Source: Lytechinus variegatus (taxonomy: Eukaryota; Echinodermata; Echinoidea; Temnopleuroida; Toxopneustidae). From it: DNA of 64,000 nucleotides. The notes under the pieces were generated by a model that saw only the letters and a list, made by a program, of their open reading frames with translations, was not told the origin of the DNA and did no database searches. Shown piece after piece: positions 1-11,993 of the stretch. Numbering within the stretch: position 1 is the stretch's first letter; each line of letters begins with the position of its first letter. The stretch covers positions 26,240,464 to 26,304,463 of the forward strand of contig NC_054746.1 in NCBI RefSeq assembly GCF_018143015.1, read 5' to 3'. Position numbers and translations under genes: made by a program.

Positions 1-3000
1 GGCAACTCTTTTCGCGCGTTTTTGATTTTCCATAGGTTTTGTACATAACAAACATGGCTGCCATTTGTCCAATTTGAAGGTTGATTTTGGAAGGTCAATG
101 TTTAATTCATGAGTAATGACGTCAAAATACGCACAATGCAATTGTATGATTGGTTAAAACGCTAATGTTTTATTCATGTCCTCATGCATTAAACATTTTT
201 TTCCGTCCCACAATTCCCTACGATATCTGTGCGAAGTGTCGTTCTTTTTGTTTCTGCGAAATTCAACTTTTTGAAATACAATAGCAAGTCTAATTATCTG
301 TTTTTAGAATTGATGTTTGAAATCATGATTTCTGAGTGAACTTCAAAGGAGCAGAAAATCTTGGAGGAAACATTAATATCAATCTAATGACATTGCATAG
401 GAATAAAAGTAAGTTAAGTTCAATTCCTTACTTTGATCTTAGTTGAAATTGTAATGTGTTTGCTGGGGTTCGGCGTCGCATGCATGGCTTTATGTGCAGT
501 TTACAACGCAAACCACAATTTCCATATTTCCATTTCTTTTTCCTGTCTGATCCTAAATAAGTCTGAAATCTGACTGACATATTTTCTCAGAAAAATTTTC
601 GTAGAACTAAGTTGGTTAATTGGGATGCTTCATGTCCGCCCTTATCAAATCTGTATTTCAGTTCTTATTGTCAAATATCAGGGGTAGATGTGGACTTGTT
701 TACCGCCGGCAAAGCTGCATCAAAATTAAGCCAAATACCGTATATAGCCAGAGCGGGATGCGGACTTTGATATCGCCGGTGCCAGCCGGCTGCGAAATTG
801 CCGATATAGGCTAGGTCATTAGGTGTTGGAAATTAATTGTCAAACAAGATTGAGTTGAAATTTGAAGTTATAGGCCATGGGCCTAGTACTGATTTTTCGA
901 CACCGCTATTTCAATATAATTATCTGCATTTAAAAATGAAATTAAATTAAATCTAAATGAACTGAATCTGTTTGGAAGGAATGATATTGGTAGATTTTGC
1001 CATGGCCATGGCATGACATGGTCACTCATGGAATGATTTTTGAGACATGTTAACGTTTTTTCTTTTTTTAAATAAAAGTAAGGCCCTAGGATAGATCTAA
1101 CTTAGATATAGATTTAAAAAAAATAAAATTCTAGATCTGTCTGGTTTGACTTTTTTCTACAAAGATTTAAGTTAACTTTATTTTAGTTCCTGGCTGGACC
1201 GTTGGACTAAAATATAATTAGCCTAGCAAAGGAGTTTAATGATTCTTTTTTTTCGGGGGGGGGGGGAACATTTTTTTGTCAGGGTTCAAACTGCTCAATT
1301 GTTTTTTGGAAGGGTTGAGAAAATTTATAGTGCCCTATTTTGAATTGTTTAAGTAAAAGGCTAAGCAGAGAGAGTGGCTGAGCCAATTGGTTTATCTTTA
1401 TTGTCCTCACTTGATGTTATTTGTGGTGAAAGGCAAAGGGTCATTTAAACCTGCCAGCAAGTGAGCAAATCCTTTTTTAAAATAAAAATCAAACTTAAAG
1501 AGGAACTCACTTAACGTAGAGATTCAAATCAGACATGTTTATAGACGAGTGCAAAAAATTTAATGATTGTCTCGCACTGATGAATGAGCGAGAGCCATAT
1601 TATCACACAAATGATAATTACCCTACATCTGTCAAAGCTGGCTTGGTGTATATTGAAGATTGACAAAAGACCTCACTATAGTAGGCCACGTATGCTTAAA
1701 CCATTTAGTTTTTGGTCAAGACCTGCTTTTTTCTAGTTGGGAATTGTGAAAGCTGGAAACTCTAAAAAAAATTGTTTTAAGAGAGGAATTTTGTTAATCA
1801 CTTTTGAAATTTTTAACTGTAAAGTATTGTATGTATATTGAATTGCAGATCCAATAGGATCCAGTTCTTAGCAGTCCCAGCCTAGTCAGAAGTACAAAGT
1901 CAAATACCATTTGCACATCACAAAGAGGTACAATCTGATGACTAACAGGATATCTGATCTAAAAGCTTGCCAGGTATGCTTTTTTCATAAAAATATAAAC
2001 AAAAACTATTTTTTCTGAATCATGTTATCCCATAAAGTAAAGTTCCATGATGAGATAATATTCTTTTGGATTCAGATTCACCAGTATTTCCATTGATGCA
2101 TATTGTCCATGTCTCTTAACTATATATATCATATAAAATCACTTTAAAACTCAGTTACTCTGAAGACAGAAATAAAAAAGACAAAATATTGAGATTAATC
2201 TTTCGATATATATTTGAATGGGTTTTCACACTTAATAAAAAAAAAGTTATATGAATAATGATCTATAATAGTGATCTATGATTTTTATCTGGTAACATAA
2301 GTTACTACATGTGCATTTTCTAAATAATATTGCATGGAAGAGTAGGGGCTCATAAAAAGTTTAAAACTTCTAAATAAATTGGACTAGATGAGTAAGAATA
2401 ATTTATATCAGCAGCTCATTTTGTTCCTTTCTCTTTTTGTTTACTATGCAGGTTTCACAGGCTGCTTGAGTATCACCAGGGCAGATCAAGAAGAAATATG
2501 AATGCCAGGTTCATAACAAGCAGTTACTTCATTGTAATTATAGATTTAAAAAATCGAATCAATTTAAATAAATGTGTCAATACATATTGAATGTTGCTTA
2601 AACTACACATCTGTTGAAAAAAAGATTAATTGGAGTATAGATATTTAGGTCCATAGGTTTCACACAAGATTAAAATATTTTTCCAAAGGGCACACTTAAC
2701 CCCCCCCCCCCTTATTAATGTTCTAATCATCTACATGTAGTACTTATAGTAGTGAAAGCACTTTGAATAGTATTAGTAGTTTGAAAGGGATAGGTTGTAT
2801 TCTGGTAATCTAAACAATGCAGAATGGGCCTTTACTGAGGTCTGGGCTATGTAACATACATGCCTACAGACATATAAAAGGTGATAAGAAATAATGGATT
2901 TTCATTGAAAAAATGTGCATAATAAAAACAATGTGACAGAACAAAGGGCGAAGAAATCACTCTCAGTCCTGGACCCCAATTCATTAAGACTAACCACTAG

Positions 3001-4840
3001 CTATTCTAACTTTGAAATTCTGGTAATTACTATGGAAACATTAAAGCAACAGATCAAAATTGGGGTTCCCATGCTTGTTGCTAGTTACATTTGGGGCCAA
3101 TTTACCATAATTGAAGTCCTTATGAAACAAGAACCTGTATGTATTGCTTGACATTAAGCTGTTGAATTCATTTTCTTGGGGAAGTGAAAAGTTGCACTAT
3201 TTTTTTTTTCGTTTTTAATCTCTTTGTTTTTGTAACACTGTATTGTCGATGTCCCGTATAATGAACTAGATTAGCTCTGCAAATAAAAGAATTTGTTGGA
3301 AATAAACACAACTCTAGCAGCACTTCACAACGATAGACAATAAGCAACTTTGTTACTGATTTACTAATGTGCAGATTTGGGAAGGCACTCTTTAGAGAAA
3401 TGTGGCAATGTGCTCCCCTTTTTTTATCAAGTGTCCCCAATTAGATTAGCATGCTATTTCTTGTCAGCAAATGCTGAAAAAATTATTTGATATTTGAGTA
3501 ACTGACTTTGAGAGAGAGGTATATCGATAATCTTTTTATTAATGGCATCCTTGATGCCCCCCTTATATTGACTTTGTAAGGCTTATCAATAACTATGTAA
3601 GTGAATATACGTACTTATTTTTTTCATTTTTTTTCTCTAGATTTTACAAAAAAATACATCCCCTCTCATGTAATATCCTTGCAATTTCTGTTGCACTCAT
3701 TATAGGCATTTTGCTGATGTAATTTGATGCTTTGGTGAGAAAAAAGAGAAAAAATATTTTTATCATGTATTCAAAAATTTATTAATTAATAAACATTTTA
3801 ATTTGAAATATTACTTTCTAATCTTGATATTCGTGATTTACTTAATCCACCAATTTATATTGCGTGAAAGATATGTGGTGATGATGTTATTGCTACCAAA
3901 CTGTGTTGTGATGAAATGGCACTGAAGATTACTTCTATATGACTGGAATATGATGGTGCTACTGATTGATTGATTCTGTATGTCGGTTATCCATGGGTAT
4001 AATACTAGTACAACAGGTATTAAGTATCAAAATAACATGCGTGGCAAGATAGCCCATAAAAGCCATTGCAATATGGCATACTGTGACATTCAGGTGCAGC
4101 CGAATTAAAGACATGAATGAGTTTAATTTGAAAGTGGGATAGAAATAAAAATGAAATGAGAATGATTGTTTGCTCGCATGATTATGTGGAATGTGTGTGT
4201 GTGGAAGAGAGAGGGTGGGGGGGTGGAATCGATAGAGAAATATAGGGGGTGGGCAGGTACAAAATTTTTATTTTATTTGGAAGTGACCTTTAAGATAGCC
4301 TTGATGAGAGCAAATACATGGGGGGGTACTGGGCTCTCTTTTGCTCCCATCCCAAACTCAGACTTTAAAAAAAAATCTTCATAAGATTTGCACCAGATTA
4401 TTCATTTAAATATCAAAATAAAGACAAAATGACCTGATTGCTCTCTTGCTCAGATTTTTCTAATCATTTTAAGTATTTACCCCACCCCCCAAAATAAACA
4501 AATATTTGTGGCTATTCATGATGTGTAATGAAAATAATGGGCAGTGATGAACACCTGATGAATAGAGCAAGCAGATCCCTAAGTTCAATCCTACTAATGA
4601 ATCTCTTATAAGCTTCCAAAATGTCTTCCAGGGAAATATCTAGCAAATAAATAAGTGAATTAATTGATGTTTGTAATAAGCGCGAAAGAATTAAAAATAT
4701 AAGATGAATAAACAACTGAATATACCTTGAGGGGGGGGTGAACGGGGGAATGATCAATGACATGAATTTACCAAAGACGCGCAGCTCTATGAATACCGGT
4801 ACATTTCATATTCAATCACCTCGCGTATTATGCTAATTGT
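1..4840. other. Non-coding stretch, no gene called
   Basis: I see no supportable protein gene here. Several short segments are bounded by AG and GT (about 1850-1926 and 2451-2508), and a stretch from about 3640 ends near an AATAAA-like signal (about 3786). They carry no shared open frame, so they could be untranslated or non-coding RNA exons or chance. Homopolymer runs occur near 1256, 2700 and 4730. Otherwise this is plain AT-rich intergenic sequence. Confidence 0.5.
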
Positions 4841-4852
4841 GACAATTTGCTT

Positions 4853-5125
4853 ATTTGCATATTTTTACGCTGTGCGCGCAAGCCAATTTATGACCACGCC
4901 TCTGTTTCGCTGGTGTGCCATGAAGTTGCGGTGTCCATAGCCTTGTACGCGAAAAATGGGAGCAGTGTGCACTTTTGACCTTCCAAAATTTCCCCATGTC
5001 TGACCGGATGCAGAAGCGGAGTTTCCACCCCCTGTGATCTTCTTTGCACACCGCCCGCCACCGTCGGCATTGAGAGAAAACGCGTTTACGGCAAGCCACT
5101 CTGACATATCACCTTTAAACATATT
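4853..5125. other. GC-richer block with octamer motif, probably a dispersed repeat
   Basis: This ~270-bp block is distinctly richer in GC and CpG than its AT-rich surroundings. It begins with the octamer ATTTGCAT (4853-4860), followed by a CCAAT-type sequence (about 4882). Three overlapping minus-strand frames are open for 60-85 codons, but none resembles a known protein and the openness in several frames reflects composition. It may be a dispersed repeat or a decayed promoter. I could not decide between them. Confidence 0.25.
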
Positions 5126-7639
5126 TTTAGGGGGTTGATGATGGATTTTATCTGGGATGGCGCCAAGTTATCTTTTATATGGGGGCTAGTTGTCATCAAT
5201 TTCACGTCGACTAGACGACCAAAAACGGATGTCATTTTAACTTCTCCGGGGTAATGTAGGCCCAAATATTTTTTAAATATGTTTTCTTTTATTCTCCCTC
5301 TGTCCTATATCCCCACCCCTTTTCCATAAAAAAATAAACTTGAACTATCGAAATGGGCGACACTATCTCTCTGACCCCTCATGCTTTCTCATAAATAATT
5401 CAACAACATGAAAACAAACTTCTTTAAAAGAAATAATATAAGGAAAAAGGGCATGTTTATAGCGTTAAGCAAAAAACAAAGAAAAAAAAACGATACAAAA
5501 CTAAGATGTTAAACATTATTTTTTGATGAGATTAATTTTAATCAATGAAAATTAATTCTTGGATTTGGGATAACTTGAGATGTGAAACAGTGACACAAAA
5601 CAAAAATCTGCAGTATCAAAATAGCTCATTCTAAGATACAGATTAGGCTTAGCTCACGAATCCATCACAATCGCTACAAAAATTAATGAAGATAAGTTCA
5701 TCAAATAAAATATTATGGAAAATCCATACAAAGAAGCACATTTTAAATCGTAGGGTGGCCCCTTTCGGCTCCTATGTCATGTTAAAAGGATCACGGTAGT
5801 CTCTACTCCTCCCTTACTTAACTTTGAAATATTGTACATATATATTTTGTATATTCTTAAACCTTATATAAACTTCAAAAAAATTAAGTGATCAACTTTA
5901 GATATGACCAACGTTAATATGATCGTTGTAATTTTTAGCATTGTTCCTGTTAATACTATTTTCTCCATTGTGGATTGCACAACTTTTTCTATGTTTTAGT
6001 TATTATTGCAAAGCACTACTTTATTTACTTGGCCATGTTTGCAGCAATTTTCATATTTTCCTTGTCTTCGGTTACTCTTCATGCATCTGAGGTACTCTAT
6101 AAACACTCGTATTTCTTGCGTTATATCTGACAAATCAAATAAATAAATTAGATTTTTCACACGCAGCCTCTCATATTTTCCCTTTTAGTCTCGTACAATC
6201 AGACACTGTTGATATTGTTTACTCCATTCAAGCCCTATATTTACCTCAACAAATAACATATTAACGCATAATTTGCAAAATTACAATTAAATGTAAGTAT
6301 TCTATAAAAATACAAAATATTGAACTAATAAAATGTTGAAATTACTTCGTCAAATCAATTTTATACCGGACAGGGGTCTCTTTCGTTGAAATATCAATGA
6401 AAGGTGTCTCTAAAAGGACATCGTGTTCTAAATAAGGGAAATAATGAAAAATTCGATTTTATTCAGTTATGTTTGTGAATCTTTGAGTTTTTTTCTCTTT
6501 TTACCTCATAAAGTAAGCTCCATACATCAATTCTACAATCAGTAATAAATAAAACATCATTTGATCTCCTTTTATTGAAATAAATGATTTTATGAAAAGT
6601 CGTCATTCCGAAATAAAAGGTTCAGGTGACGATGAAGACTAAATATTTTTCCGATAATATCGATGTCAAACGATGTCGCGGACTTGGAAGACAAAATTGC
6701 CTTCGTGAAACGGAAAGCGCTGATTTGTCGCCAATCTTCCTATCTCGGAAGAATGGTCCTAGGACGTTCCTACGTATCGCTCATCTCGTCATGCAACAGG
6801 CCCCAGACCTCTGGGTAGAGTATTTTCGCAGTGCTGAAAAATTAGTGTGCCATGCTGCATCGTCAAACCATGGAGCTATTAACGCTCTATCATGTCTATG
6901 GTCAAACCTCAGTATATGCTTATGAACATGTACATATAACCCTATTATCTCCCTCTTTTGCCTAGTCCGGCCCTCTTTTATACGCCACGTGATTGAGTGT
7001 CTATTATGTCCCCGGTAAAATACCATTTTCTGTTCCCTATCAATTATTTAATTCTTGGCCTCCCCTCTATTAATTTTTGTTATAGTGTTAATATGTTTTA
7101 TTGTTTTCAATTAAATAAATCAACACATTGTTAATAAAAACGAAAAAAAAAGTGAGCAATGAACGGCCAACTGAAATATTTGTTTTATCAGTCAATTTTT
7201 CATGAACGTCCCTGCATGAACCAGAGGCAGCACCAAAAGAAGAAGGGCGACACCCGGCCCTCATCATAAACTATTATACCAAGAAGTGGAACAAAGAAAA
7301 ACAAGGCATAAGAGTGGGAAACGGGACTCGATATAAGAGATCGAGTCATGGTGCATGGTGTAAACCCATGTAAATAGACCTATACCTCCATCCCGGACCT
7401 CGATCCATGCATATTAGATCGAGGATGAAAAGAAGTTCATGGGGCCCCCACGTACTTAAAAATGAAATGCCATTTATGTCTAATTTGGATTTATTATTTC
7501 CTACATACGCCATACATACATGCACAATATTACCCTAACTTTCTGCAACCGGACCCTTGGATTCAGATCTTCAAAATATTCTAGGTTTCTGTATCGAGGG
7601 AGGCGCAATTGTATTTTGATAGGGGATGTGCAAGTCACG
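5126..7639. other. Intergenic, possible LINE 3' tail
   Basis: No gene is seen. The part from about 5740 to 6150 looks like a retroposon 3' end: it runs from a short GC-richer stretch into AT-rich sequence and closes in repeated AATA units at about 6137-6150. No reverse-transcriptase frame precedes it, so this is only a weak suggestion. The plus-strand frame at 6626-6925 (99 codons) matches nothing I recognise. Confidence 0.3.
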
Positions 7640-7648
7640 GGTCGTGAG

Positions 7649-7838
7649 CAGGGGCAGATCCAGGATTTCCAAAAGGGGGGCACATTTTTCCGAGGAAATA
7701 TTTGACAAGCAAAAAAAGGGTCAAAAGGGGGGCACCCTTCTGTTTTAATGGCATTTTTACATTACAAATTTTAATTTTGCTTCTCAAAAGGGGGCACGTC
7801 GGCTGTGCCCCCCCCCCTCGATCCACCAGACACTGAGT
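7649..7838. mobile_element. 190-bp MITE-like insertion with target duplication
   Basis: The insert starts CAGGGGCAGATCCAGGA and contains blocks of AAAGGGGGGC and their complements. It is flanked on both sides by the same 9 bases, GGTCGTGAG (7640-7648 and 7839-7847), a plausible target-site duplication. The CAGGGGC start recalls hAT-type termini, whose usual duplication is 8 bp (GTCGTGAG fits equally well). The right terminus is degraded and pairs poorly with the left, so family assignment is tentative. It has no coding capacity. Confidence 0.5.
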
Positions 7839-7847
7839 GGTCGTGAG

Positions 7848-8892
7848 GTCAATGACGTCATTCTTTTCCTCAGTTTGACATCATGGCTGAAATCGGAGGC
7901 CTATACGACTAACATTCAAATACCCATGCATGGTAAGATGATTTGACACAGAAATCAGTCCCTTTGGAGCTTAATTAGAGCCACATATACCATTTCGGAT
8001 ATCATGAAAACCCCCCCCCCAAAAAAAAAAATGATGGGGATATAACAATTGAATTAAACAATTTCTAGATCAGATGAATTCCTATCTCTGTCACATCGGA
8101 CCTTCTGTATCCGAATTGGAAATTAGATAAATCTTTGAATCTCTATTAAATTTTCACTCGCGCTTCGCGCTTACCCTTCAGAACAGTCATGACCATGACA
8201 GTGAAGTCAGTCCCGTTTGACGGTCTCGGGGTTAACTCCAACTACAGTACCCACGAGAACTCAATAAAAGGCCTCTTGTTCTCTCCCTTTTCCACCAGTT
8301 TAGCAGAAGGAGAATATGTTTTCCCTCTCCTTCCTCTCTCTCCAGTCTCAATCCTGGCCATGCATGCATCTCCCCTCTCTCTGCTCTCCCCCCCCCCCCT
8401 CTTCCTCCCACATCTCTCTCTCTCTTATTCCCTCATTATCTTGAATCAACTAATTTTTGTGATTCTCTCCATATATTTTTACCAAACTAATTCATACAGC
8501 ATAGCGAGTAAACTTTAGAACATTAAAAAAGTGTAATTAATTGTAAAAAAAATGTATATAATTTGGCGATAACCTGTGGAAAACCATGCAGAAGGACAAT
8601 AATAACACAAATGAACTCCACAATTTGTTGTAGAGGACAAATCATTTTACTCTTTCAAGAACATGTTTGAACCTCATGACATAATCTTTCTAATAACTCT
8701 TATGGAATCACAATTCCCCAAGTAAACCATGCGATCGAAAGTAACAAATATTTTTATTTTAATATACAGCATAGTACACAAAAAAACTAGATAATGCCAA
8801 TTATATCTTTTATATCCAAGATGACTAGAATCCATAAACAGAAATAAAAAGGTGCTCATTTTCATTTTGAAAAAAAATGTTGTATCACAAAT
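7848..8892. other. Intergenic, no gene
   Basis: Nothing coding is supported. There is a C/A homopolymer at about 8010-8030 and a pyrimidine-rich tract at about 8320-8430. The 109-codon plus-strand frame across that tract (8189-8518) is mostly Ser/Leu/Pro from the repeat and is not a gene. Confidence 0.5.
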
Positions 8893-9740
8893 CAGGGGCG
8901 GCGGAGCGAAGTTGAAATGGGGGAGGGGCACATGGAAAAAAGGAAACCTTTTTCTTTTGAAAATGGCACTATCTTAAAACAAAGAAAAATGGCTTATCTT
9001 AATGACTTAAATACTTTGAGGGGGCTATATATCATGTAAATTTATAGGAAGCTGCGAGAGAGCAAAATTTTTGATAAATTTATAATGAAAAACTAATTTT
9101 GTGATAGATTTTGACAATTATTATTCAGAAAATAATATCATAGTTCACCCTCCTCTCTTTCCTTTTTTTCTTGGTCGTGAAAAAATTGGGGAGGGGGCAA
9201 GAGCCCCTATCTGTACGCGTACTAGTTTTGTAACATATAAAAATAAGCATATTGTTTTCTTGTTTCAAAGGGGCTCAAAACACTTTCGTGTGGGGCACTT
9301 TCTTCAGTTAAAAAGGGGGTGGGGGACTGATACGAGATAGGGCACTTGCAAGAAAGCAATGGGCCCTTGAACACACTTAAAACGGGTCATTCTCAGGTGA
9401 AAGGTGCACAGAACACACTCATGAGGGGGCATTTTTCTGTAGAAATTGGCAAAGATTCGAGATATGATTGCACTTTCTAACCAACAAATCGGGTATCTCG
9501 AATCCTTGCCAATTTCTACAGAAAATTAATTATCAGGTGACAGGGGCACAGAACACGTTCGTCGGCGAGGGCGCATTTTTTCTTTTAAAAATGGCACTGA
9601 TACGAGAACGGGCACTTTAAACGGGTCCTCCTCAGGTGAAAGGGGCACAGTACACGTTCGTGAGGGGTATTTTTCTTTCGTAAAAAGGGCACCTTTTCAG
9701 AAGTTCACAATGTGCCCCCCCCCCAGGATTGCCGCTCCTG
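8893..9740. mobile_element. Non-autonomous hAT-like element
   Basis: The left end reads CAGGGGCGGCGGAGCG and the right end, in reverse complement, reads CAGGAGCGGCAATCC, giving imperfect terminal inverted repeats of about 15 bp that begin CAG, as in hAT elements. The interior has three or more degenerate copies of a unit containing GGGGCACAGAACACGTTCGT (about 9375, 9545 and 9645) and a strong hairpin at 9434-9525. No transposase frame is present, so it is non-autonomous. I could not find a clean 8-bp target duplication. Confidence 0.5.
9434..9525. repeat. Long hairpin inside the hAT-like element
   Basis: The arms at 9434-9463 and 9494-9525 are nearly perfect reverse complements over about 30 bp, with one mismatch, separated by about 30 bases. 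It interrupts the repeated units of the surrounding element, so it may be a separate tiny insertion or a strand-switch product. Confidence 0.6.
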
Positions 9741-10474
9741 TTGTATAGTATGCAACCATGTACATGCAAAAACATTTTGACAAATTGTTCACTCTTATTA
9801 GATTATATTATGTTTTCACATAATATCAAAGATACTTTCTAATTTATTCAGATACTAATAAACTTTACAGCAATAGTTGATCAATCCAAAATAAAATTGA
9901 GAAGGAATTTATGATTTGGAAACCAATTTGAATTGTTCCCTTGTTTCACTATAATGAATTTAGAGAGTACATCGCCTAATATGAACATATTAATACCCAT
10001 GTACAATGCAAAGGTTACAATGAGCGAAACATAATGTAAATTTTGCTTCTCTTTGTCCAATATTAGATTATGAGATGTACCTGTAATATAAATTTCAATC
10101 AAACAATATCATGAAAAATAAACAGAGGTGGTGGTGCCGTGAATAAGCTCCCGCTCCTTTGTCGTACACTGAAAAAACAAAATGCCAATAGGCATAGTAT
10201 TATCTTAATTTGGTGTTTGGAATGAGAATAATATTGATTTTAAAAATCTAAACTTTCGAACGCGAACAGACTTGAAAGATATTGTAAATAATGAGAAACA
10301 ATGCTAAATATTTTTAACCAGTCAGAAATATGAATACTGTCATGATTAACACAACGTCATTTAGAATTTAATGGACAGGTCTCTTTCCAAACCGGTGAGA
10401 TAACACTCAATTTTCTAACAACATAAACTGTAATAAACTTCAATCCACCTGAATCTGTTTTTCTAGAAAAATAT
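9741..10474. other. Intergenic, 3' flank of the small heat-shock gene
   Basis: AT-rich sequence with no gene. The 3' UTR of the minus-strand sHSP gene should lie in its upper part. No single poly(A) signal stands out enough to call. Confidence 0.4.
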
Positions 10475-11098
10475 TTATGGATCCGATTTGATAGTAGAAT
10501 CAGATTTTCTCTCAATTTCAATCTCTCTGGTGGGGATGTCATCGGACTTATCTGACCTCACCATCGGTGCCTCTACTTTCAAAAAGCCATCTTCACTCAA
10601 TATTGCCTTTAACTTTTCGACATCGGTTTCCTGCGGTAGCAAGACGACATTCGAGAAATTTTGCTTTTGATAGTTGCCGCCATCGGTGGACCCCTTCTCC
10701 ATCGCAGCACCGACATGAAGCTCCCTGTCATTAACCAGCTTGATACTGACATCGACCTCGTCGGACTTGAACTTCTCTCCGAGATCGACCACCATTTCGA
10801 AATTACTGACATCTTCCCCCAGAGAGATCTTTCCAAATGAACGGGCGGATTGCTGTGTGAGACTTTGGCTGTCCTCATATCGATTCCACCAGAACGGCTT
10901 GTTAGCGTCCTTGCTCCATAAACGATGCGATCCTGACTTTGACTGGAGCTCATCGCTGATGTCGTACAACTTTTCCATCATACCGAGGTGGTGATCCATC
11001 ATTCTTTTCCAATGTTTCCCAAACATGGCAGGACGATGAATATCTTGACAGACCCTTCGAGAAAGACGAAATGTTGGAAAGAAGCGAACGTGCGACAT
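10475..11098 (-). CDS. Small heat-shock protein (Hsp20/alpha-crystallin family)
   Basis: This is a complete intronless frame of 207 residues with a start and stop. The family consists of ATP-independent chaperones that bind unfolding proteins and form oligomers. The alpha-crystallin domain spans about residues 97-179, running from the FEMVVDLGEKF strand through a long variable loop (about 130-147) to LLPQETDVEKLKAILSEDG and the G-x-L strand GFLKVEAP. An I-x-I type motif (IEI, residues 193-195) follows in the C-terminal tail and in this family docks onto neighbouring subunits. The N-terminal region is rich in His, Met and Trp, including FWWNRY at 69-74. An HSE-like dyad and a TATA box lie upstream. 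Lack of introns is common in heat-inducible sHSPs. The family is clear; the exact paralogue is not. Confidence 0.9.
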   Translation of the reverse strand: MSHVRFFPTFRLSRRVCQDIHRPAMFGKHWKRMMDHHLGMMEKLYDISDELQSKSGSHRLWSKDANKPFWWNRYEDSQSLTQQSARSFGKISLGEDVSNFEMVVDLGEKFKSDEVDVSIKLVNDRELHVGAAMEKGSTDGGNYQKQNFSNVVLLPQETDVEKLKAILSEDGFLKVEAPMVRSDKSDDIPTREIEIERKSDSTIKSDP

Positions 11099-11229
11099 CT
11101 TCTCAGCAAATTATGATATTGTTTCGAGATGTATAGATCGACTTATCTCGTATAATGTCTCTGAGTTGCGTATTTGACTTCGTCAGTTAACTGAAACGCG
11201 GGCTGAAACGTTTTCTTGTTATGCTTCTG

Positions 11230-11238
11230 AATATATAT
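11230..11238 (-). promoter_or_regulatory. TATA box candidate for the sHSP gene
   Basis: On the minus strand this reads ACATATATATTC, about 135 bp upstream of the sHSP start codon, a reasonable distance given a short 5' UTR. It is supported by position and by the heat-shock-type dyad just upstream. No transcription start was determined. Confidence 0.4.
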
Positions 11239-11308
11239 GTTTGAGAGATAACTGATGTAATGCTAAGTTTTTCTGATGAAATGTGTCATTGAACTCGCTA
11301 TTCGACGA

Positions 11309-11316
11309 GAACGTTC
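11309..11316 (-). promoter_or_regulatory. Heat-shock-element-like dyad GAACGTTC
   Basis: GAAcgTTC is a perfect two-unit inverted nGAAn arrangement, the core that HSF binds. It sits about 75 bp upstream of the TATA box candidate and 211 bp upstream of the sHSP start codon. A third unit in correct 5-bp phase is not evident, so this would be a weak or partial element. A further GAA occurs at 11331. Confidence 0.4.
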
Positions 11317-11370
11317 GTTGATCGGTTGACGAACATAGAGGGCGACAATGTTTGTTTTTTTTAGTGGTGG

Positions 11371-11536
11371 TGAGGTGCCGTGGCCCAGTGGTAGGCCTAT
11401 AGGGGCCTATAGGTGCCCGACTACTCATAAGTCCGGGATACGATTCGATTCCCTGCACGGCCCTTGACCGAGGAATTTTCAATTCTTCTTCTTCTTCTTC
11501 CTCTTCTTCTTCTTCCTCTTCCTCCCCTTCTTCATC

Positions 11537-11575
<39 letters not shown>

Positions 11576-11600
11576 TTCTTCTTCTTCTCTCACTTTTCTT
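11371..11600 (+). repeat. tRNA-like SINE remnant with microsatellite tail
   Basis: A box-A-like sequence TGGCCCAGTGG (11381-11391) and a box-B-like GATTCGATTCC (11442-11452) are spaced as in a tRNA-derived head, with an internal duplication of CCTATAGG between them. A (TTC)n tract and then an (ATC)n tract follow, as at the tail of some SINEs. The acidic frame on the other strand across this tract (11219-11593, poly-Glu/Asp) is a by-product of the microsatellite, not a gene. Confidence 0.4.
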
Positions 11601-11610
11601 CCAAGTGTAG

Positions 11611-11845
11611 GATGGGGGTCGGGTGTCCGGACACTTTATCTTTTTGAAGCCTTCTTATTTGTCTGTGGATTACACTAAAAATATGAATCCATTACTTGTA
11701 ATCATTTTCTATTTTGTTCTTTATAATATTTCCTAACATTTTGTACTAAAAATTGAGGAAACTTCGCTGGTAAATTTTTCCAAATGACATTCTAAAATTG
11801 ATCGTCCGGACACACAACCCGTCCGGATACACAACAACTGGGTAT
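11611..11845. repeat. Short element with GTCCGGACAC subterminal repeats
   Basis: GTGTCCGGACAC near 11619 is matched by GTCCGGACACAC and CCGTCCGGATACAC near 11803-11833. The left part, including GAAGCCTTCTTNTTTGTCT and GGATTA, recurs at about 59035-59080 at the end of the SINE there, so it is a dispersed family. No coding potential. Confidence 0.4.
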
Positions 11846-11993
11846 ACTTTTTATTAATAAGATCGATGTCGACATACGATTGTATCATAGCTGCATGTCC
11901 TTCAAATTCTGTAAGAGTTTTTTTTTCTTCTATTTTTCATGCCAAAGGAGCTGAGTTATTGAGTGGTCAAGGCTAGGGCTTTGCGGATCCGTC

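Noticed and set aside
1850-3800. Possible non-coding RNA gene with exons near 1850, 2451 and 3640
   Set aside because: The AG/GT borders are common by chance in this AT-rich DNA and one donor is weak; no conservation evidence is available.
4851-5122. Three overlapping minus-strand frames
   Set aside because: Openness in all three frames reflects base composition; no protein family is recognisable.
11219-11593. 124-codon minus-strand frame rich in Glu and Asp
   Set aside because: It is the translation of (TTC)n and (ATC)n microsatellites; no homology outside the repeat.
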